Shown one piece after another: positions 47,088 to 55,588 of a stretch of DNA of 64,000 nt (its first letter is position 1; every line of letters begins with the position of its first letter). This stretch comes from Hyphomicrobium_A sp963722495. GTDB taxonomy: Bacteria > Pseudomonadota > Alphaproteobacteria > Rhizobiales > Hyphomicrobiaceae. Where the stretch lies: contig CAVRND010000022.1 in assembly GCA_963722495.1 (NCBI GenBank), positions 154,817 to 218,816 of the forward strand. Reading direction: 5' to 3'. The notes under the pieces were generated by a model. That model was not told the DNA's origin, searched no databases, and saw only the letters and a list, made by a program, of their open reading frames with translations. The position numbers and the translations under genes were made by a program.

Positions 47088-48128
47088 TCACTCCTCTGTG
47101 CGAAAATGATCCCACCCGGTTTGGTGGAAGGCGACCGCCCGGCCGTCTGCGTCCGTCGCTACAACGCCGTCCTCGCGCGCCGTGATGACACCGATACGCG
47201 TCACGCGTGTGCCCGATTGCTCAGCGCACCGTTCGAACTCGGCGCCGCGTTCCGGCGGGATAGTCGCCAGTACCTGATAATCTTCGCCGCCGGTCACAAG
47301 ATCGGCAAGGCTGGCGCCACCGGCCGCGATGACGGCGCGCGCCGCGTCCGAGAGCGGCACGCGCGGCAACTCGATGCGTCCCCCGCCGTCGGTAGCTCGG
47401 CACAGGCGCTCGAAATCCTTGATCAGGCCGTCGGAGATGTCCATCGCCGCCGAGGCGCAGGCGCGGATGTCCTGTGCCATGGCCACCGGCGGTTGCGGCC
47501 GGCAGAACCTCCCGGCGAGCACTCGGCAGTCCGCGTCGTCGAGCCCCAAACGTTGCCGCATCGCCGGATCGCGGCGTAGTGCCAGGCCCAGCGCCGCATC
47601 ACCGATGGTGCCGGACACATACACCAGATCACCCGGGCGAGCCGTCGCGCGGTGCACCATGGTGCCAGCGGGAACGGTGCCGAAGGCGGTGATGGAGACG
47701 CTGAGCGGTCCCGGCGTGCGATCGGTGTCACCGCCTGCAAGCCGGCACCCGAACCTTTCCTGTGCCGCGCGCAGGCCGGACGTGAACTTTTCGAGCCAGA
47801 CGCGGTCCGGCATCTGCGGCAGCGCGATGCCCATCAGATAGGCGAACGGCTCGGCACCTTTGGCGATGAGGTCGGAGACGTTGACCGCGAGCGCCTTCCA
47901 GCCGATGGCGCCCGGATCCTCGTCGGGGAAAAAGTGCACGCCGGCGATCACCGCGTCCGTCGTCACTACCAACTCGGTGCCGGGCGGCGGTGCGAGCAGC
48001 GCGCAATCGTCCTTGAGACCGAAGGCGCCTTCGAACCCGGCGGTCAGCGGCGCCCAGAATTCCGCGATCAGCGCTTCTTCGCCGCTCGTCGCGTCCGGCA
48101 GGTCAGCCTTACTTGGGTCGCTTGGCAT
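47088..48128 (-). CDS. thiL: Thiamine-monophosphate kinase
   Basis: ATG 48128 lies inside the end of nusB; the product has 346 residues. Motifs: FGLKDDCALLAPPPGTELVV, VTTDAVIAGVHFFPDEDPGA, GGDTDRTPGPLSVSITAFG and AAMDISDGLIKDFERLC. ThiL phosphorylates thiamine phosphate to the diphosphate. It is the last gene of the ribD-to-thiL operon, overlapping nusB by 20 bases, and its end abuts the double-hairpin repeat. Confidence 0.93.
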   Translation of the reverse strand: MPSDPSKADLPDATSGEEALIAEFWAPLTAGFEGAFGLKDDCALLAPPPGTELVVTTDAVIAGVHFFPDEDPGAIGWKALAVNVSDLIAKGAEPFAYLMGIALPQMPDRVWLEKFTSGLRAAQERFGCRLAGGDTDRTPGPLSVSITAFGTVPAGTMVHRATARPGDLVYVSGTIGDAALGLALRRDPAMRQRLGLDDADCRVLAGRFCRPQPPVAMAQDIRACASAAMDISDGLIKDFERLCRATDGGGRIELPRVPLSDAARAVIAAGGASLADLVTGGEDYQVLATIPPERGAEFERCAEQSGTRVTRIGVITAREDGVVATDADGRAVAFHQTGWDHFRTEE

Positions 48129-48618
48129 CGCGGTCGAACTCGGCGGCGCGCAGCTGCCGTCCCAGCTTGTCGAGCACACCGTTGACGACCTTCGGCTCAT
48201 CCTCGGAGAAGAACGAGTGCGCGACGTTGATGTACTCGTTGATGACAACGCGGCTCGGCACGTCGGGACGCTCCATCAGCTCGAACACGCCGGCGCGCAG
48301 GATGGCCCGCACGATGGCGTCGATGCGAACGAGGCGCCAGCCCTCGGCGAGTTGTTTGTCGACCAAGGGATCGATGTCGCGCTGTCGGCGCACCACGCCG
48401 CGAATGAGCTCGGCGAAGAACGCCGGATCCGCGCCGGCCGCCGCTTCATCACCCGGGGCACGAGGAAAGCGCAACAGCGTGAACTCTTCGATCACGTCGT
48501 TGAGGTCGGTGCCCGCGAGGTCCATCTGATAGAGGCCCTGCACGGTCGCGACACGCGCTGCGGTGCGCGGGGGCAGCGCGATCTTGCCCGGCGTCGGCGT
48601 GGCGTTCGTCGTCGTCAT
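48109..48618 (-). CDS. nusB: Transcription antitermination protein NusB
   Basis: The 169-residue protein starts at ATG 48618, four bases overlapping the ribH stop. Typical NusB helices: AARVATVQGLYQMDLAGTDL, DAIVRAILRAGVFELMERPD and VVINEYINVAHSFFSEDEPK. With NusE it binds boxA RNA in rRNA antitermination. The order ribH-nusB-thiL is conserved across Proteobacteria. Confidence 0.94.
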   Translation of the reverse strand: MTTTNATPTPGKIALPPRTAARVATVQGLYQMDLAGTDLNDVIEEFTLLRFPRAPGDEAAAGADPAFFAELIRGVVRRQRDIDPLVDKQLAEGWRLVRIDAIVRAILRAGVFELMERPDVPSRVVINEYINVAHSFFSEDEPKVVNGVLDKLGRQLRAAEFDRDAKRPK

Positions 48619-49136
48619 GCGCTTTGCCCCTCGAACGCGCGCTGCAGCTCGATCAACCGCAAACAGGCGCGCGCCGCGTCTCCGCCTTTTCCGTCGATGC
48701 CACCGCGGGCACGCGCCAGCGCCTGCTCCTCGGTGTCGACCGTCAGGATGCCGTTGCCGACCGGCACAGCGTGCTCGATGGCGACCTGCATCAGCCAATG
48801 GTTGGCGTTGTTGCAGACGATATCATAGTGCGAGGTCTCGCCGCGAATAACGCAACCGAGAGCAATGACGCCGTCCCACTTGCCGTTGTCGGCGTGGCGC
48901 GGCAATAGCCCAGAGGCGACGGCATGCGCCACGACCTGCGGGATCTCCAATGCGCCGGGAACGGTGATCCTATCATGAGCGATGCCCTGCGCATCCAGCG
49001 CAGCAATAGCGCCGCCGACCAGCTCGTCGGCGATCGCGTCGTAGAAGCGTCCCTCGACGATGAGCACACGCGCGCGCATTTCTCCTTTCAGAGGCTTACC
49101 TGCGCTGCGCGTCGGTCTGTCCAGTTTGACGATCAT
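48615..49136 (-). CDS. ribH: 6,7-dimethyl-8-ribityllumazine synthase
   Basis: ATG 49136 lies just after the ribBA stop (one-base gap); the 173-residue product shows VPGALEIPQVVAHAVASGLL, DGVIALGCVIRGETSHYDIV (His at the active site) and NGILTVDTEEQALARARGG. It condenses the dihydroxybutanone phosphate from RibB with the pyrimidine from RibD. The frame stays open to 49193 but that leader overlaps ribBA. Confidence 0.94.
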   Translation of the reverse strand: MIVKLDRPTRSAGKPLKGEMRARVLIVEGRFYDAIADELVGGAIAALDAQGIAHDRITVPGALEIPQVVAHAVASGLLPRHADNGKWDGVIALGCVIRGETSHYDIVCNNANHWLMQVAIEHAVPVGNGILTVDTEEQALARARGGIDGKGGDAARACLRLIELQRAFEGQSA

Positions 49137-49137
49137 C

Positions 49138-50283
49138 TCACTCGATCCTGCGCGTGCCGACGATGCGCAATCCGAAGCCTTCGAGGCCGACATAAACCTG
49201 CGCCGGCGAATTCGTCAGCAGCGTCATATCACGCACACCGAGGTCGGTGAGGATTTGCGAGCCGACGCCGATTTCGACGCGGCGGCGCTCGCGCGCCCCC
49301 TCGGCGGGCTTGGCCGGCTGCACGCGGCCACTGATCCATTCGGAAACCGATTTCGGCCGTAGGTCGCGGATGAGCACGACGACGCCGCGGCCCTCCTTCT
49401 CGATCATGCGCAGCGAGTGGGCGATCTGTCCCTCGCCTGCCTCGCCGACGCCGAGAAGGTCGCCGAGCAGGTTGACGGCGTGTACGCGCACCAGCACCGG
49501 GCCGGGCGCCGACAGGTCGCCCTTGACGAGTGCTAGATGCTCGCTCTGATCGACCGTCGTCTCGTAGACGTGCAGGTCAAATTTGCCCGCCGCCGTCGTG
49601 ACGCTGGTCTTGGCGGTGGCGCGCACCAGATGCTCGTCGCGCAGCCGGTTGGCAATGAGGTCGTCGATGGCGCCGATCTTGAGGCCGTGCCGCTGCGCGA
49701 AGGCGACGAGGTCGGGCATGCGCGCCATGGTGCCGTCGTCGTTCATGATCTCGCAGATCACCGCCGCCGGATAGAGACCGGCCATGCGCGCCAGATCGAC
49801 GGACGCTTCGGTATGGCCGGCGCGGATCAACACGCCGCCCTCGCGCGCGACGAGTGGAAACACGTGCCCGGGCGAGACGATGTCGGCGGCGCCCTTCGTC
49901 GCGTCGATGGCGGTGGCGATGGTGCGTGCGCGATCGGCCGCCGAGATGCCGGTCGAGATGCCCTCGCGCGCTTCGATCGACTGCGTGAAGGCTGTACGGT
50001 TGCGCGAGCGGTTGCGGCCGACCATCGCTTCGAGCTCAAGGTCGGCTGCGCGGGCGCCGGTGAGCGTCAGGCAGATCAGTCCGCGCCCGTAGCGCGCCAT
50101 GAAGTTGATGGCGTCAGGTGTCGCCATTTGGGCGGGAATGACGAGGTCGCCCTCGTTCTCGCGCTCCTCGGCATCGACGAGCACGACCATGCGGCCGTTG
50201 CGCATGTCCTCTAATATCTCGGAGATCGAGGACAGGCAGCCGCGGCCTTCCGAGATGGCGTGTTTGCCAACGTCGTGCGTCAA
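49138..50283 (-). CDS. ribBA: RibB with degenerate RibA domain (RibBX type)
   Basis: A TTG start at 50283 overlaps the ribE stop (TTGA). Residues about 20-215 are a complete DHBP synthase: LVDAEERENEGDLVIPAQMA, RHGLKIGAIDDLI and the H-x-E-type site GHVFPLVAREGGVLIRAGHT. The C-terminal half (about 220-381) has the GTP cyclohydrolase II fold (SEHLALVKGDLSAPGPVLVR) but none of the zinc Cys: the canonical region VRVHSECLTGDVF...CDCG reads VRVHAVNLLGDLLGVGEAG. Such RibBX proteins make DHBP but not the first pyrimidine. A separate ribA is expected elsewhere. Confidence 0.92.
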   Translation of the reverse strand: MTHDVGKHAISEGRGCLSSISEILEDMRNGRMVVLVDAEERENEGDLVIPAQMATPDAINFMARYGRGLICLTLTGARAADLELEAMVGRNRSRNRTAFTQSIEAREGISTGISAADRARTIATAIDATKGAADIVSPGHVFPLVAREGGVLIRAGHTEASVDLARMAGLYPAAVICEIMNDDGTMARMPDLVAFAQRHGLKIGAIDDLIANRLRDEHLVRATAKTSVTTAAGKFDLHVYETTVDQSEHLALVKGDLSAPGPVLVRVHAVNLLGDLLGVGEAGEGQIAHSLRMIEKEGRGVVVLIRDLRPKSVSEWISGRVQPAKPAEGARERRRVEIGVGSQILTDLGVRDMTLLTNSPAQVYVGLEGFGLRIVGTRRIE

Positions 50284-50873
50284 GGGCGAAACTCCAGGAG
50301 CCGCGCGATATAGCGCGCGAAGAGGTCAACTTCGAGATTGACCGATTGCCCGGGGGTTTTCGCGCCCCAGGTGGTCACCGTCAAGGTGTGCGGGATGACG
50401 TTGACCCCGAACCTCTTGTCGCTGACCTCGTTCACCGTCAGCGATACGCCATCGAGGCTAATAGAGCCTTTCGGGGCGATGTAAGGGGCAAGGTGCTCGG
50501 GCACCTCGAAGGAGAAGCGGCGGCTCTCCCCGTCCGGCAGTACGCCGACGATCCGGGCGAGGCCGTCAACGTGCCCCGTGACGAGATGGCCGCCCAGCTC
50601 TTGCCCAAGGCGCAGCGAGCGTTCGAGGTTGATCTTGCGGCCGGGATGCCACTCGCCGATGGTCGTCTTGCCGCGCGTCTCGTTCGACACGTCGACCGTG
50701 AACACGCTGCCGCCTGCGTCGGCACGGATCGACGTCATCGTCAGACAGCAGCCGTCGCATGCCATCGAGCCGCCGACCTCCAGCTCCTGCGCCGGATAAC
50801 GCGCACGGATGGTGAAGCGGCCGTCCTCGCGCGCCGTTACCTCGCCGATGTCGGAGACGATGCCGGTGAACAT
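50280..50873 (-). CDS. ribE: Riboflavin synthase alpha chain
   Basis: ATG 50873 gives 197 residues with the two lumazine-binding repeats: MFTGIVSDIGEVTAREDGRF then SMACDGCCLTMTSIRADAGG, and the second LGQELGGHLVTGHVDGLARI and KGSISLDGVSLTVNEVSDK. It dismutates 6,7-dimethyl-8-ribityllumazine to riboflavin. It overlaps ribBA by four bases, so translation is coupled. Confidence 0.93.
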   Translation of the reverse strand: MFTGIVSDIGEVTAREDGRFTIRARYPAQELEVGGSMACDGCCLTMTSIRADAGGSVFTVDVSNETRGKTTIGEWHPGRKINLERSLRLGQELGGHLVTGHVDGLARIVGVLPDGESRRFSFEVPEHLAPYIAPKGSISLDGVSLTVNEVSDKRFGVNVIPHTLTVTTWGAKTPGQSVNLEVDLFARYIARLLEFRP

Positions 50874-50887
50874 GGCTTGGCTTCCTC

Positions 50888-52045
50888 TTAGCGTTTCGTC
50901 GCGTCGTTCTGGTCGTGGCGCGCGCCGTGATGCCAATGGCGGCGCACCGCCAGCATATCGTCGCCGCCGATGGTTCGCCGGTCGTAAATGTCGAAGCCTT
51001 CGGTGGTCATATAGCGATTAAGCGCGCCGAACGCTGCAGCCGGCGACAGCTCGCCGCCATCGGGCCCCCGCGCGTGGAACAGCACCGCGGCGTCGATCAG
51101 CCCGGCGCGCGAGAATGCGCCCCAGGTCGCCGCGCCCCCCTCCAGCAACAGCCGTGTGACGCCGCGCGCCACCAGGGCCTCCATGACAGCAGGAAGCCAG
51201 AACTCGCCGCCGATGAGCCGCATCGGAAAGACCTCGGCTCCCGTAGCGCGCAGCGCCGAGGCATCGGCATCTTCCGGGCAGAACACCCAGAGCGAGTGCG
51301 CCTTCGCCGTCTGAGCCAAGCGGGATCGCTCGAGGCCGGTCAACTCGCGTGCCAGCACGACGCGCACGGGCGAGCGCGCTTCCAGCCCGGGCAAACGACA
51401 GGTGAGCAGCGGGTCGTCGTCCAGCACGGTGCGCCGCCCCACGAGAATGGCGTCGGACCGGGCGCGTAATAGGTGCCCGGCCGCACGCGCTTCCGGGCTG
51501 GTCGCCCAGGCGGGCCGACCTTCGCCTCCGCGCGGCACCGCGCCGTCGGCGGCCAGCGCCAGCTTGGCCGTTACCAGGGGGCGGCGCTCGGTCACGCGCA
51601 AGATGTGCCCGGCGGCGATCCAATGCGCGGCCTCGACCATCAGCCCGCGGTCGATCTCGATGCCCGCGTTGCGCAAGCGCGCAAGCCCACGCCCGGCGAC
51701 GCGCGGATCGGGATCCTCGATTGCGCACACGACGCGCGCCAGGCCGGCGGCGACGATGGCGTCGGCACAGGGCGGCGTCACACCGAAGTGCGAGCACGGC
51801 TCCAAGGTTACATACATGGTGGCGCCGCGGGCGCGGGAGCCGGCGCGGGCGATGGCCTCGGTTTCGGCATGCGGCCGCCCGCCCGGCGCGGTCCAGCCGC
51901 GCGCGATGACCTCGCCGGTGCTCTCATCGGCGATGACCGCACCGACCGAAGGATTAGGCGCCGTACGCCCGAGCCCGCGCGCCGCGACGCCCAGCGCGAT
52001 CTGCATCATCTGGGTATCGAACTCTGAGCGCTCCGCGGGGCGCAT
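50888..52045 (-). CDS. ribD: Bifunctional pyrimidine deaminase/reductase
   Basis: ATG 52045 follows the nrdR stop by five bases (a TTG at 52054 overlaps it). The N-terminal deaminase domain has the zinc site PGGRPHAETEAIARAG and TLEPCSHFGVTPPCADAIVA; the C-terminal reductase domain (from about 150) shows ARSDAILVGRRTVLDDDPLL and TRLLLEGGAATWGAFSRAG. Both riboflavin steps are thus present, 385 residues. Second gene of the operon after nrdR. Confidence 0.94.
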   Translation of the reverse strand: MRPAERSEFDTQMMQIALGVAARGLGRTAPNPSVGAVIADESTGEVIARGWTAPGGRPHAETEAIARAGSRARGATMYVTLEPCSHFGVTPPCADAIVAAGLARVVCAIEDPDPRVAGRGLARLRNAGIEIDRGLMVEAAHWIAAGHILRVTERRPLVTAKLALAADGAVPRGGEGRPAWATSPEARAAGHLLRARSDAILVGRRTVLDDDPLLTCRLPGLEARSPVRVVLARELTGLERSRLAQTAKAHSLWVFCPEDADASALRATGAEVFPMRLIGGEFWLPAVMEALVARGVTRLLLEGGAATWGAFSRAGLIDAAVLFHARGPDGGELSPAAAFGALNRYMTTEGFDIYDRRTIGGDDMLAVRRHWHHGARHDQNDATKR

Positions 52046-52050
52046 CACGC

Positions 52051-52578
52051 TCAATGCTTCTTGAGCGGCGCCGTCTCCACAACGGAGCTCTCGAAGGCGA
52101 TGTGAGCCGCTTCATGCGGCGTAGCGGGCTCGGCGGCAATCTCGCCGAGCACCTCGTGGAAATCGGAGGCCTCGCGGAAATCGCGATAGACGGAGGCAAA
52201 GCGCACGTAGGCGACCGGATCGAGCCCGCGCAGCGCCTCCATGACGAGGCCGCCGATCATCGAGGAAGCGATCTCGCTCTCGCCCTGGCTCTCGAGCTGG
52301 CGCACGAGGCCCGAAACCATGCGCTCGACGCGTTCGGGGTCGATCGGCCGCTTGCGCAGCGCGATGTCGACGGAACGCATCAGCTTGTCGCGATCGAAGG
52401 CAACCTTGCGGCCCGAGCGCTTGACGACCAGCAGCTCGCGCAGTTGTATCCGCTCGAATGTCGTGAAGCGGCCGCCGCAGTCGGGGCACACGCGCCGCCG
52501 CCGGATGGCCGCGTTCTCCTCGGTCGGACGGCTGTCCTTCACCTGTGTGTTTTCGCCGGCGCAGTACGGGCAGCGCAT
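52051..52578 (-). CDS. nrdR: Transcriptional repressor NrdR
   Basis: The 175-residue protein starts MRCPYCAGENTQVKDSRPTE with the four-Cys zinc finger (CPYC, CPDC) and an ATP-cone (VVKRSGRKVAFDRDKLMRSV). It represses ribonucleotide reductase genes by sensing ATP and dATP. The C-terminal 30 residues (AAEPATPHEAAHIAFESSVV) go beyond the core family. It is the first gene of the operon nrdR-ribD-ribE-ribBA-ribH-nusB-thiL. Confidence 0.94.
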   Translation of the reverse strand: MRCPYCAGENTQVKDSRPTEENAAIRRRRVCPDCGGRFTTFERIQLRELLVVKRSGRKVAFDRDKLMRSVDIALRKRPIDPERVERMVSGLVRQLESQGESEIASSMIGGLVMEALRGLDPVAYVRFASVYRDFREASDFHEVLGEIAAEPATPHEAAHIAFESSVVETAPLKKH

Positions 52579-52660
52579 CGGGGCCTCCCCTCGTTCGCCG
52601 GCTCATGCAGCCGAAGCGCGGCGAAACGATTATTAGCTGCTGTGCTGCCGCAGAAGCAAC

Positions 52661-52692
52661 GAGGCGCGCCTAGGATATCCCAAGCGCGCCTC
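52661..52692 (-). terminator. Hairpin downstream of glyA
   Basis: GAGGCGCGC and GCGCGCCTC (nine base pairs) flank a 14-base loop between the glyA stop and the nrdR start on the minus strand. No U run follows. It may partly end glyA transcription or allow read-through into nrdR. Confidence 0.5.
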
Positions 52693-52712
52693 GCGATGTT
52701 GGTAACTTACGA

Positions 52713-54014
52713 TCAGGAATAGATCGGGAACCGCTTGCAGAGCTCGATCGCCTGCGCCTTGACCTTCTCCTCGACCGCGCCGTTGCCCTCGGCGCCGTTC
52801 TTGGCGAGCCCGTCGAGCACCTCGGCGATCATGCGACCGATCTCCTGGAATTCGGCGACACCGAAACCGCGCGTGGTACCGGCCGGGGCTCCGAGGCGCA
52901 CGCCGGACGTCACCATCGGCTTCTCAGGGTCGAACGGCACACCGTTCTTGTTGCAGGTGATGTGCGCACGCTCCATCGCCTTCTCGGAGATGTTGCCGGT
53001 CAGCTTCTTGGGACGCAGGTCGAGCAGGATCAAATGCGTGTCGGTGCCGCCGGAAACGAGCGCGAAGCCGGAGTTGACCAGAACCTCGCCCATCGCCTTG
53101 GCGTTCTCGATGACGTTCTTGGCGTAGACCTTGAAGTCGGGACGCAGCGCCTCGCCGAAGGCCACCGCCTTGGCGGCGATGACATGCATCAGCGGGCCGC
53201 CCTGGATGCCGGGGAAGATCGCCGAGTTGATCTTCTTGGCGATGTCCTCGTCGTTGGTGAGGATCATGCCGCCGCGCGGACCGCGCAGGGTCTTGTGCGT
53301 CGTCGTGGTGACGACGTGCGCATGCGGGAACGGGCTCGGATGCTGGCCGCCGGCGACGAGACCGGCAAAGTGCGCCATGTCGACCATCAGATAGGCGCCA
53401 ACCTCGTTGGCGATGGCGCGGAAGTCGGCGAACTCAAACTGGCGCGGATAGGCGGAGCCGCCGGCGATGATGATGCGCGGGCGATGCTCGAGCGCGAGCT
53501 TATAGACCTCGTCCATGTCGACGCGGTGCGTGTCGGGACGCACCATGTACGACACCGGCTTGAACCACTTGCCCGACTGGTTGACTGGCGAGCCGTGCGT
53601 CAAGTGTCCGCCGGCGGCGAGGCTGAGGCCGAGAATGGTATCGCCCGGCGCGGCGAGCGCGTTGAATACGCCCTGGTTGGCCTGCGAGCCCGAGTTGGGC
53701 TGCACGTTGGCAAAGCCGCAGCCGAAGAGCTTCTTGGCGCGGTCGATGGCGAGCTGCTCGACGATGTCGACGTACTGGCAACCGCCGTAGTAGCGACGCC
53801 CGGGATAGCCCTCGGCGTACTTGTTGGTCAGCACGCTGCCGGCGGCTTCCAGCACGGCCTTGGAGACGATGTTCTCCGACGCGATCAGCTCGATCTCGTG
53901 CTGCTGACGGTCGAGCTCCTTGCCGATCGCGCTGGCGACGTCGGGATCGCTGTCGGCAATGCTGGCGGTGAAGAATCCGCTCTTGGAGACGGGCTCGGCC
54001 TTCGCGTTAAACAT
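52713..54014 (-). CDS. glyA: Serine hydroxymethyltransferase
   Basis: The 433-residue PLP enzyme interconverts serine and glycine with tetrahydrofolate. Motifs: IELIASENIVSKAVLEAAGS, KYAEGYPGRRYYGGC, and the PLP lysine in VVTTTTHKTLRGPRGGMIL. C-terminal GAPAGTTRGFGVAEFQEIGR is also typical. It lies directly upstream of nrdR, the usual arrangement. Confidence 0.95.
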   Translation of the reverse strand: MFNAKAEPVSKSGFFTASIADSDPDVASAIGKELDRQQHEIELIASENIVSKAVLEAAGSVLTNKYAEGYPGRRYYGGCQYVDIVEQLAIDRAKKLFGCGFANVQPNSGSQANQGVFNALAAPGDTILGLSLAAGGHLTHGSPVNQSGKWFKPVSYMVRPDTHRVDMDEVYKLALEHRPRIIIAGGSAYPRQFEFADFRAIANEVGAYLMVDMAHFAGLVAGGQHPSPFPHAHVVTTTTHKTLRGPRGGMILTNDEDIAKKINSAIFPGIQGGPLMHVIAAKAVAFGEALRPDFKVYAKNVIENAKAMGEVLVNSGFALVSGGTDTHLILLDLRPKKLTGNISEKAMERAHITCNKNGVPFDPEKPMVTSGVRLGAPAGTTRGFGVAEFQEIGRMIAEVLDGLAKNGAEGNGAVEEKVKAQAIELCKRFPIYS

Positions 54015-54157
54015 CTCTCTTTGTCCTTAGCTGTCGCGGCAGATAAATGGGTTTGGCCTTCGAGCGCGCGGGGCGGCCAATAGCTCGCCGCCATAGTAGG
54101 ATCGCGCCGCTTCGGGCTCAAGCCGTACAGCTTAATGCGGTTTCCAACTAGCCTTTT

Positions 54158-55426
54158 CTAGGGGGTGCGCCGAAGCGCAGCGGGGCGGCCTACTCCGCCG
54201 CCAGCCGCCCTGATTGGCCCTTCGACAGAGGGCAGGCATCCCAAAGGAAGGCTCAGCGACGCAACGAGATGATCCACCTGTGCCGGCGTATGCACCGGTG
54301 AGGGCGTCAGACGAATACGCTCGGTGCCGCGCGGCACGGTCGGATAATTGATCGGCTGGACGTAGATCGCGTAGTGCTCGAGCAGAGCGTCGGTTACAGC
54401 CTTGCAGTGCACCGGGTCGCCGATGGTCACCGGCACGATATGGCTCGGCGAGATCACCACGGGCAGTCCGGCCTCGATCAGGCGGCTTTTGACCTCCGCG
54501 GCGCGCTCCTGGATCTGGGTGCGCTCGATGGTGCTCGACTTGAGGTGGCGGATGCTGGCAACGGCGCCGGCGGCCAGGGCCGGGGCCAGGGAGGTGGTGA
54601 AGATGAAGCCGGCGGCATACGAGCGGATCGCATCGCAGCAATCGCGGGAAGCGGCGATGTAGCCGCCCATGACGCCGAAGCCCTTGGCCAGCGTGCCGTT
54701 GATGATGTCGACGCGATGCATGACGCCGTCGCGCTCGGCGATGCCACCGCCGCGCGGGCCATAGAGGCCGACCGCGTGGACTTCATCGAGGTAGGTCAGC
54801 GCGCCGTACTTCTCGGCGAGGTCGCAAATCGCAGCGATGGGGGCGATGTGCCCATCCATCGAGTAGACGCTCTCGAAGGCGATGATCTTTGGCGTGGCGC
54901 GATCGAATTCCTTGAGCTGCGTCTCGAGGTCTTCGATGTCGTTGTGGCGCCAGATGCGCTTGGGGCCGCGTCCGTGACGGATGCCGGCGATCATCGAGGC
55001 GTGGTTCTTCTCGTCGGAGAAGATCACCGCGCCGGGCAGCAGCTGCGACAGCGTCGCGAGCGTTGAATCGTTGGCGACATAGGCAGAGGTGAACAGCAGC
55101 GCCGCTTCCTTGCCGTGCAGATCGGCAAGCTCTTCCTCCAGTTCCACGTGATAGTGCGTGGTACCGGCGATGTTGCGCGTGCCGCCGGAGCCGGCGCCGA
55201 CCATGTCGATCGCCTCATGCATCGCGGCAATGACGGATGGGTGCTGCCCCATGCCGAGGTAGTCGTTCGAGCACCAGACGGTGATGGGACGCCCGGCTTC
55301 GGACTTGTCGAAGTGCTCGGCGGACGGATATGCGCCGCGCCGACGCTTTACGTCGGCGAACACCCGGTAGCGGCCTTCGCGACGGACGGCGTCGAGCGCA
55401 TCTTTGAACTTTTTAGCGTAGTCCAT
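54158..55426 (-). CDS. hemA: 5-aminolevulinate synthase (C4 pathway)
   Basis: The 422-residue enzyme makes aminolevulinate from glycine and succinyl-CoA. It starts MDYAKKFKDALDAVRREGRY, then ITVWCSNDYLGMGQHPSVIA, YLDEVHAVGLYGPRGGGIAE, and the PLP lysine in NGTLAKGFGVMGGYIAAS. The last 35 residues (from about VASLSLPLGCLPSVEG) do not look like the usual end, so a late indel is possible. An FNR/FixK box (55559-55572) lies 133 bases upstream of the start, so oxygen or redox control is likely. hemB is in the same window. Confidence 0.94.
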   Translation of the reverse strand: MDYAKKFKDALDAVRREGRYRVFADVKRRRGAYPSAEHFDKSEAGRPITVWCSNDYLGMGQHPSVIAAMHEAIDMVGAGSGGTRNIAGTTHYHVELEEELADLHGKEAALLFTSAYVANDSTLATLSQLLPGAVIFSDEKNHASMIAGIRHGRGPKRIWRHNDIEDLETQLKEFDRATPKIIAFESVYSMDGHIAPIAAICDLAEKYGALTYLDEVHAVGLYGPRGGGIAERDGVMHRVDIINGTLAKGFGVMGGYIAASRDCCDAIRSYAAGFIFTTSLAPALAAGAVASIRHLKSSTIERTQIQERAAEVKSRLIEAGLPVVISPSHIVPVTIGDPVHCKAVTDALLEHYAIYVQPINYPTVPRGTERIRLTPSPVHTPAQVDHLVASLSLPLGCLPSVEGPIRAAGGGVGRPAALRRTP

Positions 55427-55558
55427 CCGGCGACTTTCAACTCCCCTAGTGTCTTTTTCTTTATCATCGCCCGCCTAACCAACGCGAGCAACGTGTCTAT
55501 TGTCGCGCTGGCAATCAAGGACCGCGCGAAAAGTTGCGACTTTTGCGGGCTGACGGAC

Positions 55559-55572
55559 TTGACGTGGGTCAA
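55559..55572. promoter_or_regulatory. FNR/FixK-type box upstream of hemA
   Basis: TTGACGTGGGTCAA is a perfect five-base dyad (TTGAC-N4-GTCAA) matching the FNR/FixK consensus TTGAT/C-N4-A/GTCAA. It sits 133 bases upstream of the hemA start and 17 bases from the second Ldt gene's end. In other Alphaproteobacteria (Bradyrhizobium, Rhodobacter) hemA is activated under low oxygen by FixK or FnrL, so this fits. A separate small palindrome AAAAGT-TGCG-ACTTTT lies at 55529-55544. Confidence 0.65.
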
Positions 55573-55588
55573 CGCTGCGGCGCGAAAG

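Noticed and set aside
54158..54270. Frameshift at the hemA C-terminus
   Set aside because: The last 35 residues look atypical but no alternative frame gives a convincingly better end, so I left the gene intact.
55529..55544. Palindrome AAAAGT-TGCG-ACTTTT upstream of hemA as an operator
   Set aside because: The arms are short and no regulator with this site is known to me; I noted it only in the FNR/FixK entry.
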